From assembly GCA_020025275.1 (NCBI GenBank), contig JAHHSI010000013.1:1-57604 (forward strand): 57,604 nt of DNA, written 5' to 3'. The translations under genes were made by a program, and so were the position numbers. The notes below the pieces were generated by a model that saw only the letters and a program-made list of their open reading frames with translations, had not been told where the DNA came from and ran no database searches. How positions within the stretch are numbered: position 1 is the stretch's first letter; each line of letters begins with the position of its first letter. Below, piece after piece: positions 1-7,269 of the stretch. This DNA is from Oscillospiraceae bacterium (GTDB lineage: Bacteria; Bacillota; Clostridia; Oscillospirales; Oscillospiraceae).

Positions 1-168
1 GTGGGCATTGCGGGGTATACGGGCTCCGTGATGGTCGGAGGGCGGCGGTGCCGAGGGCGTTCCGTGCTCCTCCGGCGGCGGAGGGGATGGGGCTTTCTGC
101 GGCGGCGGATCTTGCTGGACCACACGGTCATAGTGGCCATTGTCATTGCGGACATAGCGATTGTACAC
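1..168 (-). CDS. Proline-rich hypothetical protein, N-terminal part only (cut by window edge)
   Basis: The frame starts at a GTG (166-168) and stays open for 56 codons to the window edge, so the C-terminus is missing. The product begins VYNRYVRNDNGHYDRVV and then becomes rich in proline (QQDPPPQKAPSPPPPEE), suggesting a disordered linker. A GGGAGGG ribosome site lies just upstream, inside the end of the preceding gene, whose TAA ends 3 nt before this start. It is the third gene of a tightly packed leftward trio. I do not recognise a family and assign no function. Confidence 0.6.
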   Translation of the reverse strand, partial: MYNRYVRNDNGHYDRVVQQDPPPQKAPSPPPPEEHGTPSAPPPSDHHGARIPRNAH

Positions 169-171
169 GGC

Positions 172-555
172 TTATCCCTCCCACTCCATGAGAAACTTTT
201 TTCCTAAATGGATGATGCGGGCCAGTTTAGCGGCCCGCTGGATTTTATCCTGCTTTTCCTCTTTCAGGTAGGGGCGCAGAGCATTAAGCAGCTGCATGGC
301 CGCCGTATTGGGCCGGCTGTATTCCTGCAGCAGCGGCAGAAATTTGGCGGCAAGGGCAGGGTCGAGCCCGCCTAAGAAGGAACCGCCGTCGTTGGCATGG
401 GAAGTCTCCCGTGGTGCTTGCGGCGGTGGTGTCGGTTGCGGAGCTTCCTTCTGTTGATTGAAACTACTTGACAGCTGCTGTGCCATCTGCATTACCTGCG
501 CCATGCTGTCCGGATTGGACAGGAGGGCGTTCAATTTTTCATCCAGTTCTCCCAC
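172..555 (-). CDS. Hypothetical protein, helical, 127 aa
   Basis: GTG start with GGAGGAACACAGC in front. The product opens with a helical segment (LDEKLNALLSNPDSMAQVM), has a Gln/Pro-rich middle (about residues 35-55), and ends in a helical, Lys-rich part (LRPYLKEEKQDKIQRAAKLA). No signal peptide, membrane span or catalytic motif is visible. The SNPD motif echoes the SSPDG motif of the gene before it, hinting that the two share a helical repeat. It lies 29 bp after that gene and almost touches the next one, so the trio is probably one operon. Unknown function. Confidence 0.7.
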   Translation of the reverse strand: MGELDEKLNALLSNPDSMAQVMQMAQQLSSSFNQQKEAPQPTPPPQAPRETSHANDGGSFLGGLDPALAAKFLPLLQEYSRPNTAAMQLLNALRPYLKEEKQDKIQRAAKLARIIHLGKKFLMEWEG

Positions 556-584
556 GCTGTGTTCCTCCTACCGTCGCTCTCGGT

Positions 585-842
585 TCATTCCTGATTTTTC
601 AGCATTTCCTCCATGCGCTGTACCAGTGCTGCGCCATCGGGACTACTCATGACTTGCTGTAAAAGGCGAACCATTTCGCTGCTGTTGCCGCCGGCGGCCT
701 GCGAGGCCGCGCGCTGCAAGGTCTTGCCTCCGTCATTGCCCTGCAAGGCACGCATCAGACTTTGTCCTTCCTGAGACTGCATCAGGGCTTGCAGCTTTGC
801 CGGATTTTTCCGGAGCTTTTCGACGATTTCCCACTGTTCCAT
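585..842 (-). CDS. Hypothetical helical repeat protein, 85 aa
   Basis: ATG start with AGGAGGTAGCT directly upstream. The short protein appears to consist of two copies of one helical unit: LQALMQSQEGQSLMRAL near residues 18-34 and LLQQVMSSPDGAALVQRM near residues 60-77. No signal peptide or membrane segment is seen. It is the first gene of the leftward trio that runs off the left edge. I do not recognise the family; a structural or protein-binding role is only a guess from composition. Confidence 0.7.
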   Translation of the reverse strand: MEQWEIVEKLRKNPAKLQALMQSQEGQSLMRALQGNDGGKTLQRAASQAAGGNSSEMVRLLQQVMSSPDGAALVQRMEEMLKNQE

Positions 843-927
843 AGCTACCTCCTAAAACTGAGTTCAAGACAATATATGTATTGGTGGTGCGTGGTGTGCC
901 TGTCTCGCAACGTTTCCTGATTTTTTA

Positions 928-956
928 TTGCAATTTATTTGAAAATAAGATATGAT
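928..956 (+). promoter_or_regulatory. Sigma-A promoter for the EFR1-def-bcp-yaaA run
   Basis: -35 TTGCAA (928-933), 17-nt spacer, -10 TATGAT (951-956). It lies between the divergent leftward trio and the rightward EFR1-type gene that starts at 1000. Confidence 0.55.
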
Positions 957-999
957 AATTGAAAAAATCACCTCTTGTGCTGCAATCGGAGGAGAAAGT

Positions 1000-1764
1000 A
1001 TGATCGTTTATTTTTCTGGAACGGGGAACAGCCGCTATGTGGCGCAGATGCTGGCAGACCGGCTTTCCGATGAACTGTTCGACGCCGGACAGGCCGTGAA
1101 GGACGGTGCAGAAGCTGCGCTCCACTCCGAAAAACCATGGGTGTTTGTATCACCGACCTATGGCTGGCGGATCCCGCGGCTCTTTCAGGCGTTTCTGGAA
1201 GAAGCTGTTTTTTCCGGAAGCACGGATGCGTATTTTGTTATGACCTGCGGCTCAGAGATCGGAAATGCCGGAAAGTATCTCCGATGCTTGTGCGCCCGGC
1301 TGGCGTTGACCTACTGAGGTGTCCTGCAGGTAGTGATGCCGGAAAATTATTTGGCGATGTTCAAGGTGCCGGATCGAAAGCGGGCGGCAGCCATCATCCA
1401 CATGGCGCACCCGTCCATCCGCAGGGGCGCAGATGCCATTTTGCAAGGGGAGGATGTTCCGCAGCCTACCCCCGGCGTACTGGATCGGGTGAAAAGTACC
1501 CTGATCAACCCGATTTTCTGCCGGTTTCTTGTCCGTGACCGGAAGTTTTATGCAACAGATGCCTGCATTGGCTGCGGGAAATGTGCGGGGGTATGTCCGC
1601 TCCACAACATAGTGTTGGCCGCGGGGAGACCGCAGTGGCAGGGAAATTGCACCCATTGTATGGCCTGCATTTGTTCTTGTCCTGCCGAAGCTATTGAATA
1701 CGGAAAAAAGAGCGTGGGACAGCCGCGCTATCAATGTCCCCCATTCGAGAAAAAGGAGGTGTGA
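1000..1764 (+). pseudogene. EFR1-type flavodoxin/ferredoxin protein interrupted by an in-frame TGA
   Basis: Start ATG 1000 follows CGGAGGAGAAAGT. The first part is a flavodoxin-like domain beginning MIVYFSGTGNSRYVA, an FMN phosphate-binding loop. A TGA at 1315-1317 stops the frame, but the same frame continues without any shift (GVLQVVMPENYLAMF), where EFR1 proteins are uninterrupted. The second part carries two 4Fe-4S clusters, CIGCGKCAGVCP and CTHCMACICSCP. Without the stop the protein would be about 254 aa, normal for this electron-transfer family. The TGA sits at a non-cysteine, non-conserved spot after LALTY, so a nonsense change (for example CGA to TGA) is likelier than selenocysteine. 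A GTG at 1333 could restart the C-terminal half, but no good ribosome site precedes it. Confidence 0.75.
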
Positions 1765-1766
1765 CG

Positions 1767-2177
1767 ATGGTTCGTCCGATTGTAAAAGACCCCATTTTTC
1801 TGGCGCAAAAATCCGTGGATGCCACGGCGGAGGATCTGCCGCTGGCCCGGGATTTGCTGGAGACGCTGCAGGCTCACGAGGAGGGCTGTGTGGGCATGGC
1901 CGGGAATATGATTGGTGCGGCAAAACGGGTGATCGCTTTCGCCTGCGACGGAACGTATCAGGTGATGTTCAACCCGGAGATCCTGCGGACCAAAGAGCCC
2001 TATGAAGCGGAAGAAGGCTGCCTTTCTCTCAGCGGTGTGCGGAAATGCCGACGCTACCGCTCTATTAAGGTCCGCTATCAGAACGAGAGTATGGAGACAC
2101 GAATCAAGACCTATCACGATTTTACCGCCCAGATCATTCAGCATGAGATCGACCACTGCAACGGGATCATCATTTAA
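1767..2177 (+). CDS. def: Peptide deformylase (variant motif 1)
   Basis: Removes the N-formyl group from nascent proteins. ATG 1767 has a strong AAAAGGAGGT site; the longer frame start lacks one. Of the three metallo-deformylase motifs, motif 2 (EGCLS, residues 83-87, Cys ligand) and motif 3 (QHEIDH, residues 125-130, two His and the catalytic Glu) are intact. Motif 1 reads GCVGMAGNM (40-48) where the common form is GxGLAAxQ, so the usual Gln position holds Met; this GMA-NMIG style occurs in a clostridial subfamily. At 136 aa it is shorter than Escherichia-type enzymes. It lies 2 bp after the broken ferredoxin gene. Activity on general nascent chains is likely but not certain. Confidence 0.85.
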   Translation: MVRPIVKDPIFLAQKSVDATAEDLPLARDLLETLQAHEEGCVGMAGNMIGAAKRVIAFACDGTYQVMFNPEILRTKEPYEAEEGCLSLSGVRKCRRYRSIKVRYQNESMETRIKTYHDFTAQIIQHEIDHCNGIII

Positions 2178-2220
2178 TGAGCCTGCACACCATGTGCAGG
2201 GAAATAAAGGAGGAATAGAT

Positions 2221-2682
2221 ATGTTAGAAGTTGGAATGAAAGCCCCGGAGTTTGCCTTGCCGGATCAGGAGGGGAATCTTGTGCACCTGTCGGATTTCCT
2301 CGGAAAGAAAGTGGCGCTGTATTTCTATCCCAAGGATAACACCCCCGGCTGCACACGGCAGGCCTGCGCCTTTGCCAAGGAGTATCCCAAGTTTCAGGAG
2401 AAAGACACCGTCGTGATCGGCATCAGCAAGGACTCGTCAGCATCCCATCATAAGTTTGCCGATAAGTTCGACCTGCCGTTTTTGCTGCTTTCCGATGCAA
2501 GTCTCGAGACCCTGAAGGCCTACGGTGTATGGAACGAGAAATCGATTGCCGGCAAGCTGGGGATGGGCGTTGTGCGCTCCAGCTACCTCATTGATGAGGA
2601 GGGCATCATCCGTCAGGTGATGGCCAAGGTTAAGCCGGATACCAACGCCGGAGATGTATTGGCCTTTTTGGAGACACTGTAA
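2221..2682 (+). CDS. bcp: Thiol peroxidase, Bcp/PrxQ type
   Basis: Atypical 2-Cys peroxiredoxin that reduces hydrogen and organic peroxides using thioredoxin. 153 aa, the normal size. The signature TPGCTRQAC is present: Cys44 is the peroxidatic residue and Cys49 the resolving one. Start ATG 2221 follows AAAGGAGGAATAGAT. The neighbour yaaA, also tied to peroxide stress in other bacteria, suggests a small oxidative-defence operon with def upstream. No peroxide-responsive operator was recognised. Confidence 0.93.
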   Translation: MLEVGMKAPEFALPDQEGNLVHLSDFLGKKVALYFYPKDNTPGCTRQACAFAKEYPKFQEKDTVVIGISKDSSASHHKFADKFDLPFLLLSDASLETLKAYGVWNEKSIAGKLGMGVVRSSYLIDEEGIIRQVMAKVKPDTNAGDVLAFLETL

Positions 2683-2690
2683 AGGGAAAT

Positions 2691-2816
2691 ATGATGAAAC
2701 GAGTGATCAAAATTTTACTGGCACTTCTGCTGGTAGCCGCAGCGATTCCGGTGGCACGGGAGACGCTGTCTTGCTGGCGGGCACAAAAAGAGGAACAGGA
2801 TCTTTTCGAGGAGTAA
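2691..2816 (+). CDS. Small single-span membrane protein, 41 aa
   Basis: Short frame between bcp and yaaA: MMKRVIKILLALLLVAAAIP then a polar tail ending EEQDLFEE. Positive N-terminus, one hydrophobic span (about residues 5-21) and an acidic C-terminus fit a bitopic micro-protein or a signal-anchored peptide. It begins 8 bp after bcp and ends 3 bp before the yaaA GTG, so it sits tightly in the operon. The ribosome site (AAAGGGAAAT) is weak. No family recognised; placement and composition are the main support. Confidence 0.5.
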   Translation: MMKRVIKILLALLLVAAAIPVARETLSCWRAQKEEQDLFEE

Positions 2817-2819
2817 ACC

Positions 2820-3584
2820 GTGCGCATCATTATTTCACCAGCGAAGAAAATGACAGAGGATGTAGACGGACTGCCGTGGCAGTCGCTGCCGGACTTTTTA
2901 CCGCAGACGGAGGAACTCCTCACAGTGCTGCGCGCCATGCCCTATGATGCACTCAAAGCGCTGTGGCGATGCAACGACCAGATTGCAGCACTCAATGCCG
3001 AGCGGCTTTCGCAGATGGATCTGCACCACCGGCTGACCCCGGCGATCCTGTGCTACGAGGGCATCCAGTATCGCTATATGGCCCCCAGTGTTTTTACAGC
3101 GGACGAATTTGCCTATGTGCAGGAGCACGTGCGGATCCTCTCCGGATTTTATGGAGTGCTGCGGCCTTTTGATGGGGTGAGAGCCTACCGGTTGGAGATG
3201 CAGACAAAGCTGAAAACCTGTGATGCAAAAGACCTTTACACCTATTGGGGCGCAATGATTGCAGAGAAACTGTTCGAGGAGACAGCGTGTATTATCAATC
3301 TGGCTTCCAAGGAATACAGCCAGTGTATCTCCCGGTATCTGCGTCCTGAAATCCGCCTGATCGACTGTGTATTTGGCGAGGAAAAAGACGGAAAAGTGGT
3401 AGAAAAGGGTACGATGTGCAAGATGGCACGGGGTGAAATGGTGCGCTACCTGGCGGAAAATCAGGTGACGGAGCCCGAGAAAGTGCGGAGCTTTGACCGC
3501 CTGCAATTTTGTTTTTCTCCGGAGCACTCCCGGGAGGACCGCTATGTATTCCTGCGCCCCGGCATGTGCAGGCAGGACGCATGA
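2820..3584 (+). CDS. yaaA: Peroxide stress protein YaaA (DUF328)
   Basis: 254 aa with the family opening MRIIISPAKKM, from a GTG start at 2820. In Escherichia coli YaaA limits free intracellular iron and protects DNA during hydrogen peroxide stress; the fold includes a DNA-binding helix-hairpin-helix region. Family landmarks seen include YEGIQYRYM, LYTYWG and a conserved ASKEYS stretch. It ends the def-bcp-yaaA run and is followed by a strong terminator about 110 bp downstream. Function here is by family membership. Confidence 0.9.
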   Translation: MRIIISPAKKMTEDVDGLPWQSLPDFLPQTEELLTVLRAMPYDALKALWRCNDQIAALNAERLSQMDLHHRLTPAILCYEGIQYRYMAPSVFTADEFAYVQEHVRILSGFYGVLRPFDGVRAYRLEMQTKLKTCDAKDLYTYWGAMIAEKLFEETACIINLASKEYSQCISRYLRPEIRLIDCVFGEEKDGKVVEKGTMCKMARGEMVRYLAENQVTEPEKVRSFDRLQFCFSPEHSREDRYVFLRPGMCRQDA

Positions 3585-3693
3585 GCGAAGGACGTTTTTT
3601 CAATAAGCGTGTGCCCTGACCTGTCAGCGATCCGGCCGTGGTGTCGCCTCTTTCGTGGTATAACACGGGCAGGATACTGCCGCAATGAAATGG

Positions 3694-3740
3694 AAAAAAG
3701 ATACGGTACCATCCCCGCGGGGTGGTACCGTATCTTTTTT
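3694..3740. terminator. Bidirectional intrinsic terminator between yaaA and cotJC
   Basis: A near-perfect palindrome with arms AAGATACGGTACCATCCCC and its complement, flanked by an A-run and a T-run. It can stop both the rightward yaaA transcript and the leftward cotJ transcript. The rest of 3585-3925 contains no convincing gene; a 41-codon leftward frame (3759-3884) is treated separately as doubtful. Confidence 0.85.
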
Positions 3741-3925
3741 GATGTTCTTAGTCGTAAGTTACACTTCGACACCGCAGAGGGTCTGAAACCATTGGCCGAA
3801 ACGCGGTCGGGCGATGCAGATGAGAGGGGCGTGTACGTCCCCGGTGCTCTGCGCCGTGACCGGAGCTTCATAGCAGACCTGCATCAGTACGCCGAGGTCG
3901 AGGCTGGTTGCGGTTGTCGATGCGT

Positions 3926-4519
3926 TTAATCAAATGCAGGGTTGATATAGTAGCAGTTTTTCTGATCCAGTTTTTCCTTCACAAGCCGCAGCCCTTCTCC
4001 AAAACGCTGGAAGTGGACAATTTCGCGGGCGCGCAGGAACTTGATGACATCGCTCACATCGGGGTCATCAGAAAGGCGCAGGATGTTGTCGTACGTAATG
4101 CGCGCCTTTTGTTCGGCGGCCAGGTCTTCGGTCAGATCGGCGATGGGGTCGCCAGTGACGGCCATGGTCGCAGCACTCCAGGGAGCGCCGGAGGCGGCGG
4201 TCGGATAGACCCCCGTGGTGTGGTCGACAAAATAGCTGTCATAGCCGGATTTTTTAATCTCCTCTGCCGTCAGATTTCGGGTCAGTTGATGGACAATGGC
4301 GCCCACCATTTCCAGATGCCCCAGTTCCTCGGTGCCGATATCGGTCAGAAGCCCCTTCAGTTCGGGGTAGGGCATACTGTAGCGCTGACTGAGATAGCGC
4401 AGGGAGGCTCCGAGCTCGCCGTTAGGTCCACCGTACTGAGAAATGATTGCCGACGCCAGTTTCGGGTTGGGGTTAGCAATGCGGACGGGGTATTGCAATT
4501 TCTTTTCATAGACAAACAT
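3926..4519 (-). CDS. cotJC: Spore coat protein CotJC, manganese-catalase family
   Basis: 197 aa. CotJC proteins are ferritin-like, di-manganese catalase relatives located in the spore coat. Start MFVYEKKLQYPVRI and the metal-site helices are visible: TEELGHLEMVGA (Glu/His near residues 68-75), LAAEQKAR and REIVHFQRFGEG. The ATG overlaps the TGA of the upstream fused cotJA-cotJB gene (TGATG), so translation is coupled. Expression in the mother cell during sporulation is expected from the family. The 3' end runs to the shared terminator. Confidence 0.93.
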   Translation of the reverse strand: MFVYEKKLQYPVRIANPNPKLASAIISQYGGPNGELGASLRYLSQRYSMPYPELKGLLTDIGTEELGHLEMVGAIVHQLTRNLTAEEIKKSGYDSYFVDHTTGVYPTAASGAPWSAATMAVTGDPIADLTEDLAAEQKARITYDNILRLSDDPDVSDVIKFLRAREIVHFQRFGEGLRLVKEKLDQKNCYYINPAFD

Positions 4520-5001
4520 CAGTCATTTCCTCCTTCATCCCAGGGCCAGGGATCCTTCAGCCACGTATAGCCCTCCGGTGTGATGGTGGTCTGGGTCAGG
4601 GGACCGTACATTTTTTCGTACTTGGCGCGGCCCTCTTGTGCCATACGGATATAGTTCCAATAGAGATCCAGAACCTCTTGATCGTCGGCGTGGGTCACCA
4701 GATACAGGCCCAGTTCATCGATGGCAAAATCCAGAGCCATCAGCTCAGAAAGAGCGGAGTTTGCGGCAGGGAAACGGCTTTTCAGCTCGCTATGAAAGGG
4801 GAGATTCAGACCGGGAAACAACGTGCCCTGCTGCAGCGCCTCCCGCTGATTATAGCGCTTGGGATTCTGATTTTGCTTCGGAATATATGGAAAGGCCAGT
4901 GGGAGACAAGTCTCCGGAACAGAACCCTTCCAATCGGTACATGAGCCGGAATCCGCAGGGCGGTTTTCCATGGTCATGTCATCATTTTTTTCAATATACA
5001 A
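4519..5001 (-). CDS. CotJA-CotJB fused spore coat protein
   Basis: A 160-aa protein joining two proteins usually made from separate genes. Residues about 33-69 carry the CotJA signature (LAFPYIPKQ then EALQQGTLFPGLNLPF). Residues about 82-158 carry CotJB (LDFAIDELGLYLVTHADDQE, then YTWLKDPWPWD). The best start is TTG 4999-5001, 8 nt after AAAGGAGG; ATG codons at residues 9 and 11 are alternatives. No stop or shift separates the halves. The gene is followed by cotJC with overlapping stop/start, so the order cotJA-cotJB-cotJC is kept. The proteins act together in the coat, so fusion would fix their ratio. Confidence 0.85.
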   Translation of the reverse strand: MYIEKNDDMTMENRPADSGSCTDWKGSVPETCLPLAFPYIPKQNQNPKRYNQREALQQGTLFPGLNLPFHSELKSRFPAANSALSELMALDFAIDELGLYLVTHADDQEVLDLYWNYIRMAQEGRAKYEKMYGPLTQTTITPEGYTWLKDPWPWDEGGND

Positions 5002-5090
5002 TGCGTGTTCCTCCTTTGCTGTTTGGACGACTGCCCATGCCATTCTATGCCGCCGGGGTGCTGCGGGACACGATTCACTTTGCATTTTCT

Positions 5091-5120
5091 GCATATTATG
5101 GTAAAATCAAAACATACCCT
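5091..5120 (+). promoter_or_regulatory. SigmaE-type promoter for cwlD
   Basis: -35-like GCATATT (5091-5097), 15-nt spacer, -10-like CATACCCT (5113-5120), close to the mother-cell SigmaE consensus. cwlD is SigmaE-dependent in Bacillus subtilis. A weaker sigma-A-like reading (TTGCAT with TAAAAT) overlaps it. Confidence 0.6.
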
Positions 5121-5160
5121 CTGCCGTGGATGCATAGAGTACGGCGAGGAGGGGAGTGCT

Positions 5161-5832
5161 TTGCAATGGAGAATAATGGTGGTAGTGGCCTTGGTGTCTG
5201 TGCTGTTGGTGCCGCTGATCTTCCAAGCGGAAGCGGCGGAGACGCCGGTCGTGGTCGCAATTGACGCCGGCCATGGCGGCGGTGACGGCGGAGCTGTAGC
5301 GGGCGATGGCACAACGGAGAGCTGCCTTAATTTGCAGATCGCGCAAAAACTGGAAGGGACGCTGCAATTTCTGGGCTGTCCCACGGTCATGGTGCGCAGC
5401 GGGGAGGAAAGTCTTGCCGCCGGCGATGCGCAGAGCACACGGCAGCAAAAAGTGTCCGACTTAAAAAACCGGGTGGCGTGTGTACAGAACAGTGGCAGCG
5501 GGGTGCTGATCAGCATTCATCAAAACAGTCTGCCGGGACATCCGGAGGTGCATGGGGCGCAAGCATTTTATAATACGGTTTCATGGGCCGGCGACTTGGC
5601 CGCTGCGGTGCAGTATGAACTCAACCAAACGATCAATCCCAATAATGAAAAAGCGTGCAAGCCCATCGGCGAGGATATTTATCTGATGAGAAAGGTAGAC
5701 TGTCCGGCCATTTTGGTGGAATGCGGGTTCATGTCCAATCCGGATGAGGTGCGGCTGCTGCAGCAGGAGGGGTATCAGAAGCTGCTGGCTGCCACCATAG
5801 CCGCCGCTTACCTAAACTATGAGAACGAATGA
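5161..5832 (+). CDS. cwlD: N-acetylmuramoyl-L-alanine amidase CwlD (spore cortex)
   Basis: Zinc amidase that strips peptides from peptidoglycan so that muramic delta-lactam can form in the spore cortex, the mark recognised at germination. TTG 5161 lies 8 nt after GAGGAGG; ATG 5176 is an alternative. Residues about 6-22 form a signal-anchor or cleavable signal (MVVVALVSVLLVPLIF). The Amidase_3 domain has the metal and catalytic motifs IDAGHGG, SIHQN and ILVECGFMSNPDE. 223 aa, typical for CwlD. Preceded by a SigmaE-like promoter and overlapping radA by 4 bp at the outermost ATG of that gene. Confidence 0.92.
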   Translation: MQWRIMVVVALVSVLLVPLIFQAEAAETPVVVAIDAGHGGGDGGAVAGDGTTESCLNLQIAQKLEGTLQFLGCPTVMVRSGEESLAAGDAQSTRQQKVSDLKNRVACVQNSGSGVLISIHQNSLPGHPEVHGAQAFYNTVSWAGDLAAAVQYELNQTINPNNEKACKPIGEDIYLMRKVDCPAILVECGFMSNPDEVRLLQQEGYQKLLAATIAAAYLNYENE

Positions 5833-5840
5833 GGAAGAAT

Positions 5841-7202
5841 ATGAAGAGTAAAACCGTTTTTTATTGTACGGAGTGCGGGAACGAGAGTCCTAAGTGGTCT
5901 GGCCGCTGTGGTGCCTGCGGCGCATGGAACACCATGGTCGAGCAGGTGGAAAAGAGCGTTAAAGGCGGGAAAAAGATCCACCCAACCGTCGCTGTAAAGG
6001 CATCTCCCATCACAGATATCAATACATCGGATGAGATCCGTTTTCCTACAGGAATGCGGGAACTGGACCGGGTTTTAGGCGGCGGAGCAGTGAAGGGCTC
6101 GCTGGTCCTGGTGGGTGGTGCGCCGGGAATCGGGAAGTCGACCCTGATGCTGCAGATCTGTCGGCAGCTGGGGGAATTTTCCAAGGTTCTGTATGTGTCG
6201 GGGGAGGAGTCGGTCCACCAGATCAAGCTGCGGGCACAGCGTTTGGAGGCGGAGAGCGAAAACCTCTACGTGCTCAGTGAGACCTGTCTGGGAAATCTAA
6301 TGGAATCCGTCCAGATGGAAGCGCCGGATGTCTTGATCGTCGACTCGATCCAGACACTTTATAATGAGGATCTGGATTCCCCCGCCGGAGGTGTGGGGCA
6401 GGTGAAGGATTGCACCATGGCGCTGATGCATCTGGCCAAGAGCCAGAACATCACCGTGTTTGTCATCGGACATGTGAATAAGGAGGGGGCCATTGCCGGC
6501 CCGAAGGTACTGGAACATATGGTGGACTGCGTGCTCTATTTTGAGGGCGATCAGCATATGACCTATCGTATCCTGCGCGCAGCAAAGAACCGCTTTGGTG
6601 CGACCAACGAAATCGGTGTCTTTGAAATGATGGACCACGGCCTGAAGGAGGTAGAGAATCCCTCGGAAATGCTGCTGTCCGGCCGGCCCGAGGATGCGCC
6701 GGGGACCTGTGTCACCTGCGTGATGGAGGGTGCTCGTCCGGTTCTGGCCGAGGTGCAGGCGCTGATCGCTCCGGCCAGCGGGTCGAATCCGCGGCGGACC
6801 AGCAATGGCTTTGACTATAACCGGGCAGCGATGCTGCTGGCGGTTCTGGAGAAACGCGGCGGACTAAAGGTTTCGCAGTGCGACGCTTACCTCAATATTA
6901 TTGGCGGGCTGACGCTGGACGAGCCGGCGGCGGACTTGGCGGCCGTGGTTGCCATTGCCTCCAGCTATCTGGATAAGACCGTGCCGTCCAGTATGGCAGC
7001 TATGGGGGAAGTGGGCCTTTCCGGGGAGATCCGCAGTATCAGCCATCTGGAACAGCGCCTCTCCGAGGTGCAGCGTCTGGGCTTTACCAAGTGTATGGTG
7101 CCTTCCAGTCGTGCCCGGGAAATCAAACCCTTGCCTCAACTGGAGCTGCTGCCGGTCAAAAATGTGGCCGAAGCGCTGCGCTATCTGGTCCACAGCTCAT
7201 AA
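5841..7202 (+). CDS. radA: DNA repair protein RadA (Sms)
   Basis: RecA-like branch-migration helicase of recombinational repair. The N-terminal zinc ribbon has Cys9, Cys12, Cys23 and Cys26; Walker A is GGAPGIGKST (about 92-101); the family motif KNRFG is present, followed by a C-terminal Lon-like domain (DYNRAAMLLAVLEKRGG). ATG 5841 matches family N-termini and has an AGGAAGA site; ATG 5829, overlapping the cwlD stop, would add four residues. 453 aa, standard. It is followed by a strong terminator. Confidence 0.95.
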   Translation: MKSKTVFYCTECGNESPKWSGRCGACGAWNTMVEQVEKSVKGGKKIHPTVAVKASPITDINTSDEIRFPTGMRELDRVLGGGAVKGSLVLVGGAPGIGKSTLMLQICRQLGEFSKVLYVSGEESVHQIKLRAQRLEAESENLYVLSETCLGNLMESVQMEAPDVLIVDSIQTLYNEDLDSPAGGVGQVKDCTMALMHLAKSQNITVFVIGHVNKEGAIAGPKVLEHMVDCVLYFEGDQHMTYRILRAAKNRFGATNEIGVFEMMDHGLKEVENPSEMLLSGRPEDAPGTCVTCVMEGARPVLAEVQALIAPASGSNPRRTSNGFDYNRAAMLLAVLEKRGGLKVSQCDAYLNIIGGLTLDEPAADLAAVVAIASSYLDKTVPSSMAAMGEVGLSGEIRSISHLEQRLSEVQRLGFTKCMVPSSRAREIKPLPQLELLPVKNVAEALRYLVHSS

Positions 7203-7220
7203 AACTGAAACAGGACAGAA

Positions 7221-7256
7221 AAAGACCTCCGGCAGATGCTTCTGCCGGAGGTCTTT
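7221..7256. terminator. Intrinsic terminator shared by radA and the convergent Cys-rich gene
   Basis: Hairpin arms AAAGACCTCCGGCAGA and TCTGCCGGAGGTCTTT. It is symmetrical and lies between convergent genes, so it probably works both ways; the A-run on the left provides the leftward U-tract. Confidence 0.8.
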
Positions 7257-7269
7257 GCTCCAAGACCGC

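Noticed and set aside
1315..1317. Selenocysteine at the TGA in the EFR1-type gene
   Set aside because: The site is not a conserved Cys position and no convincing SECIS hairpin was seen right after it; a nonsense change is simpler.
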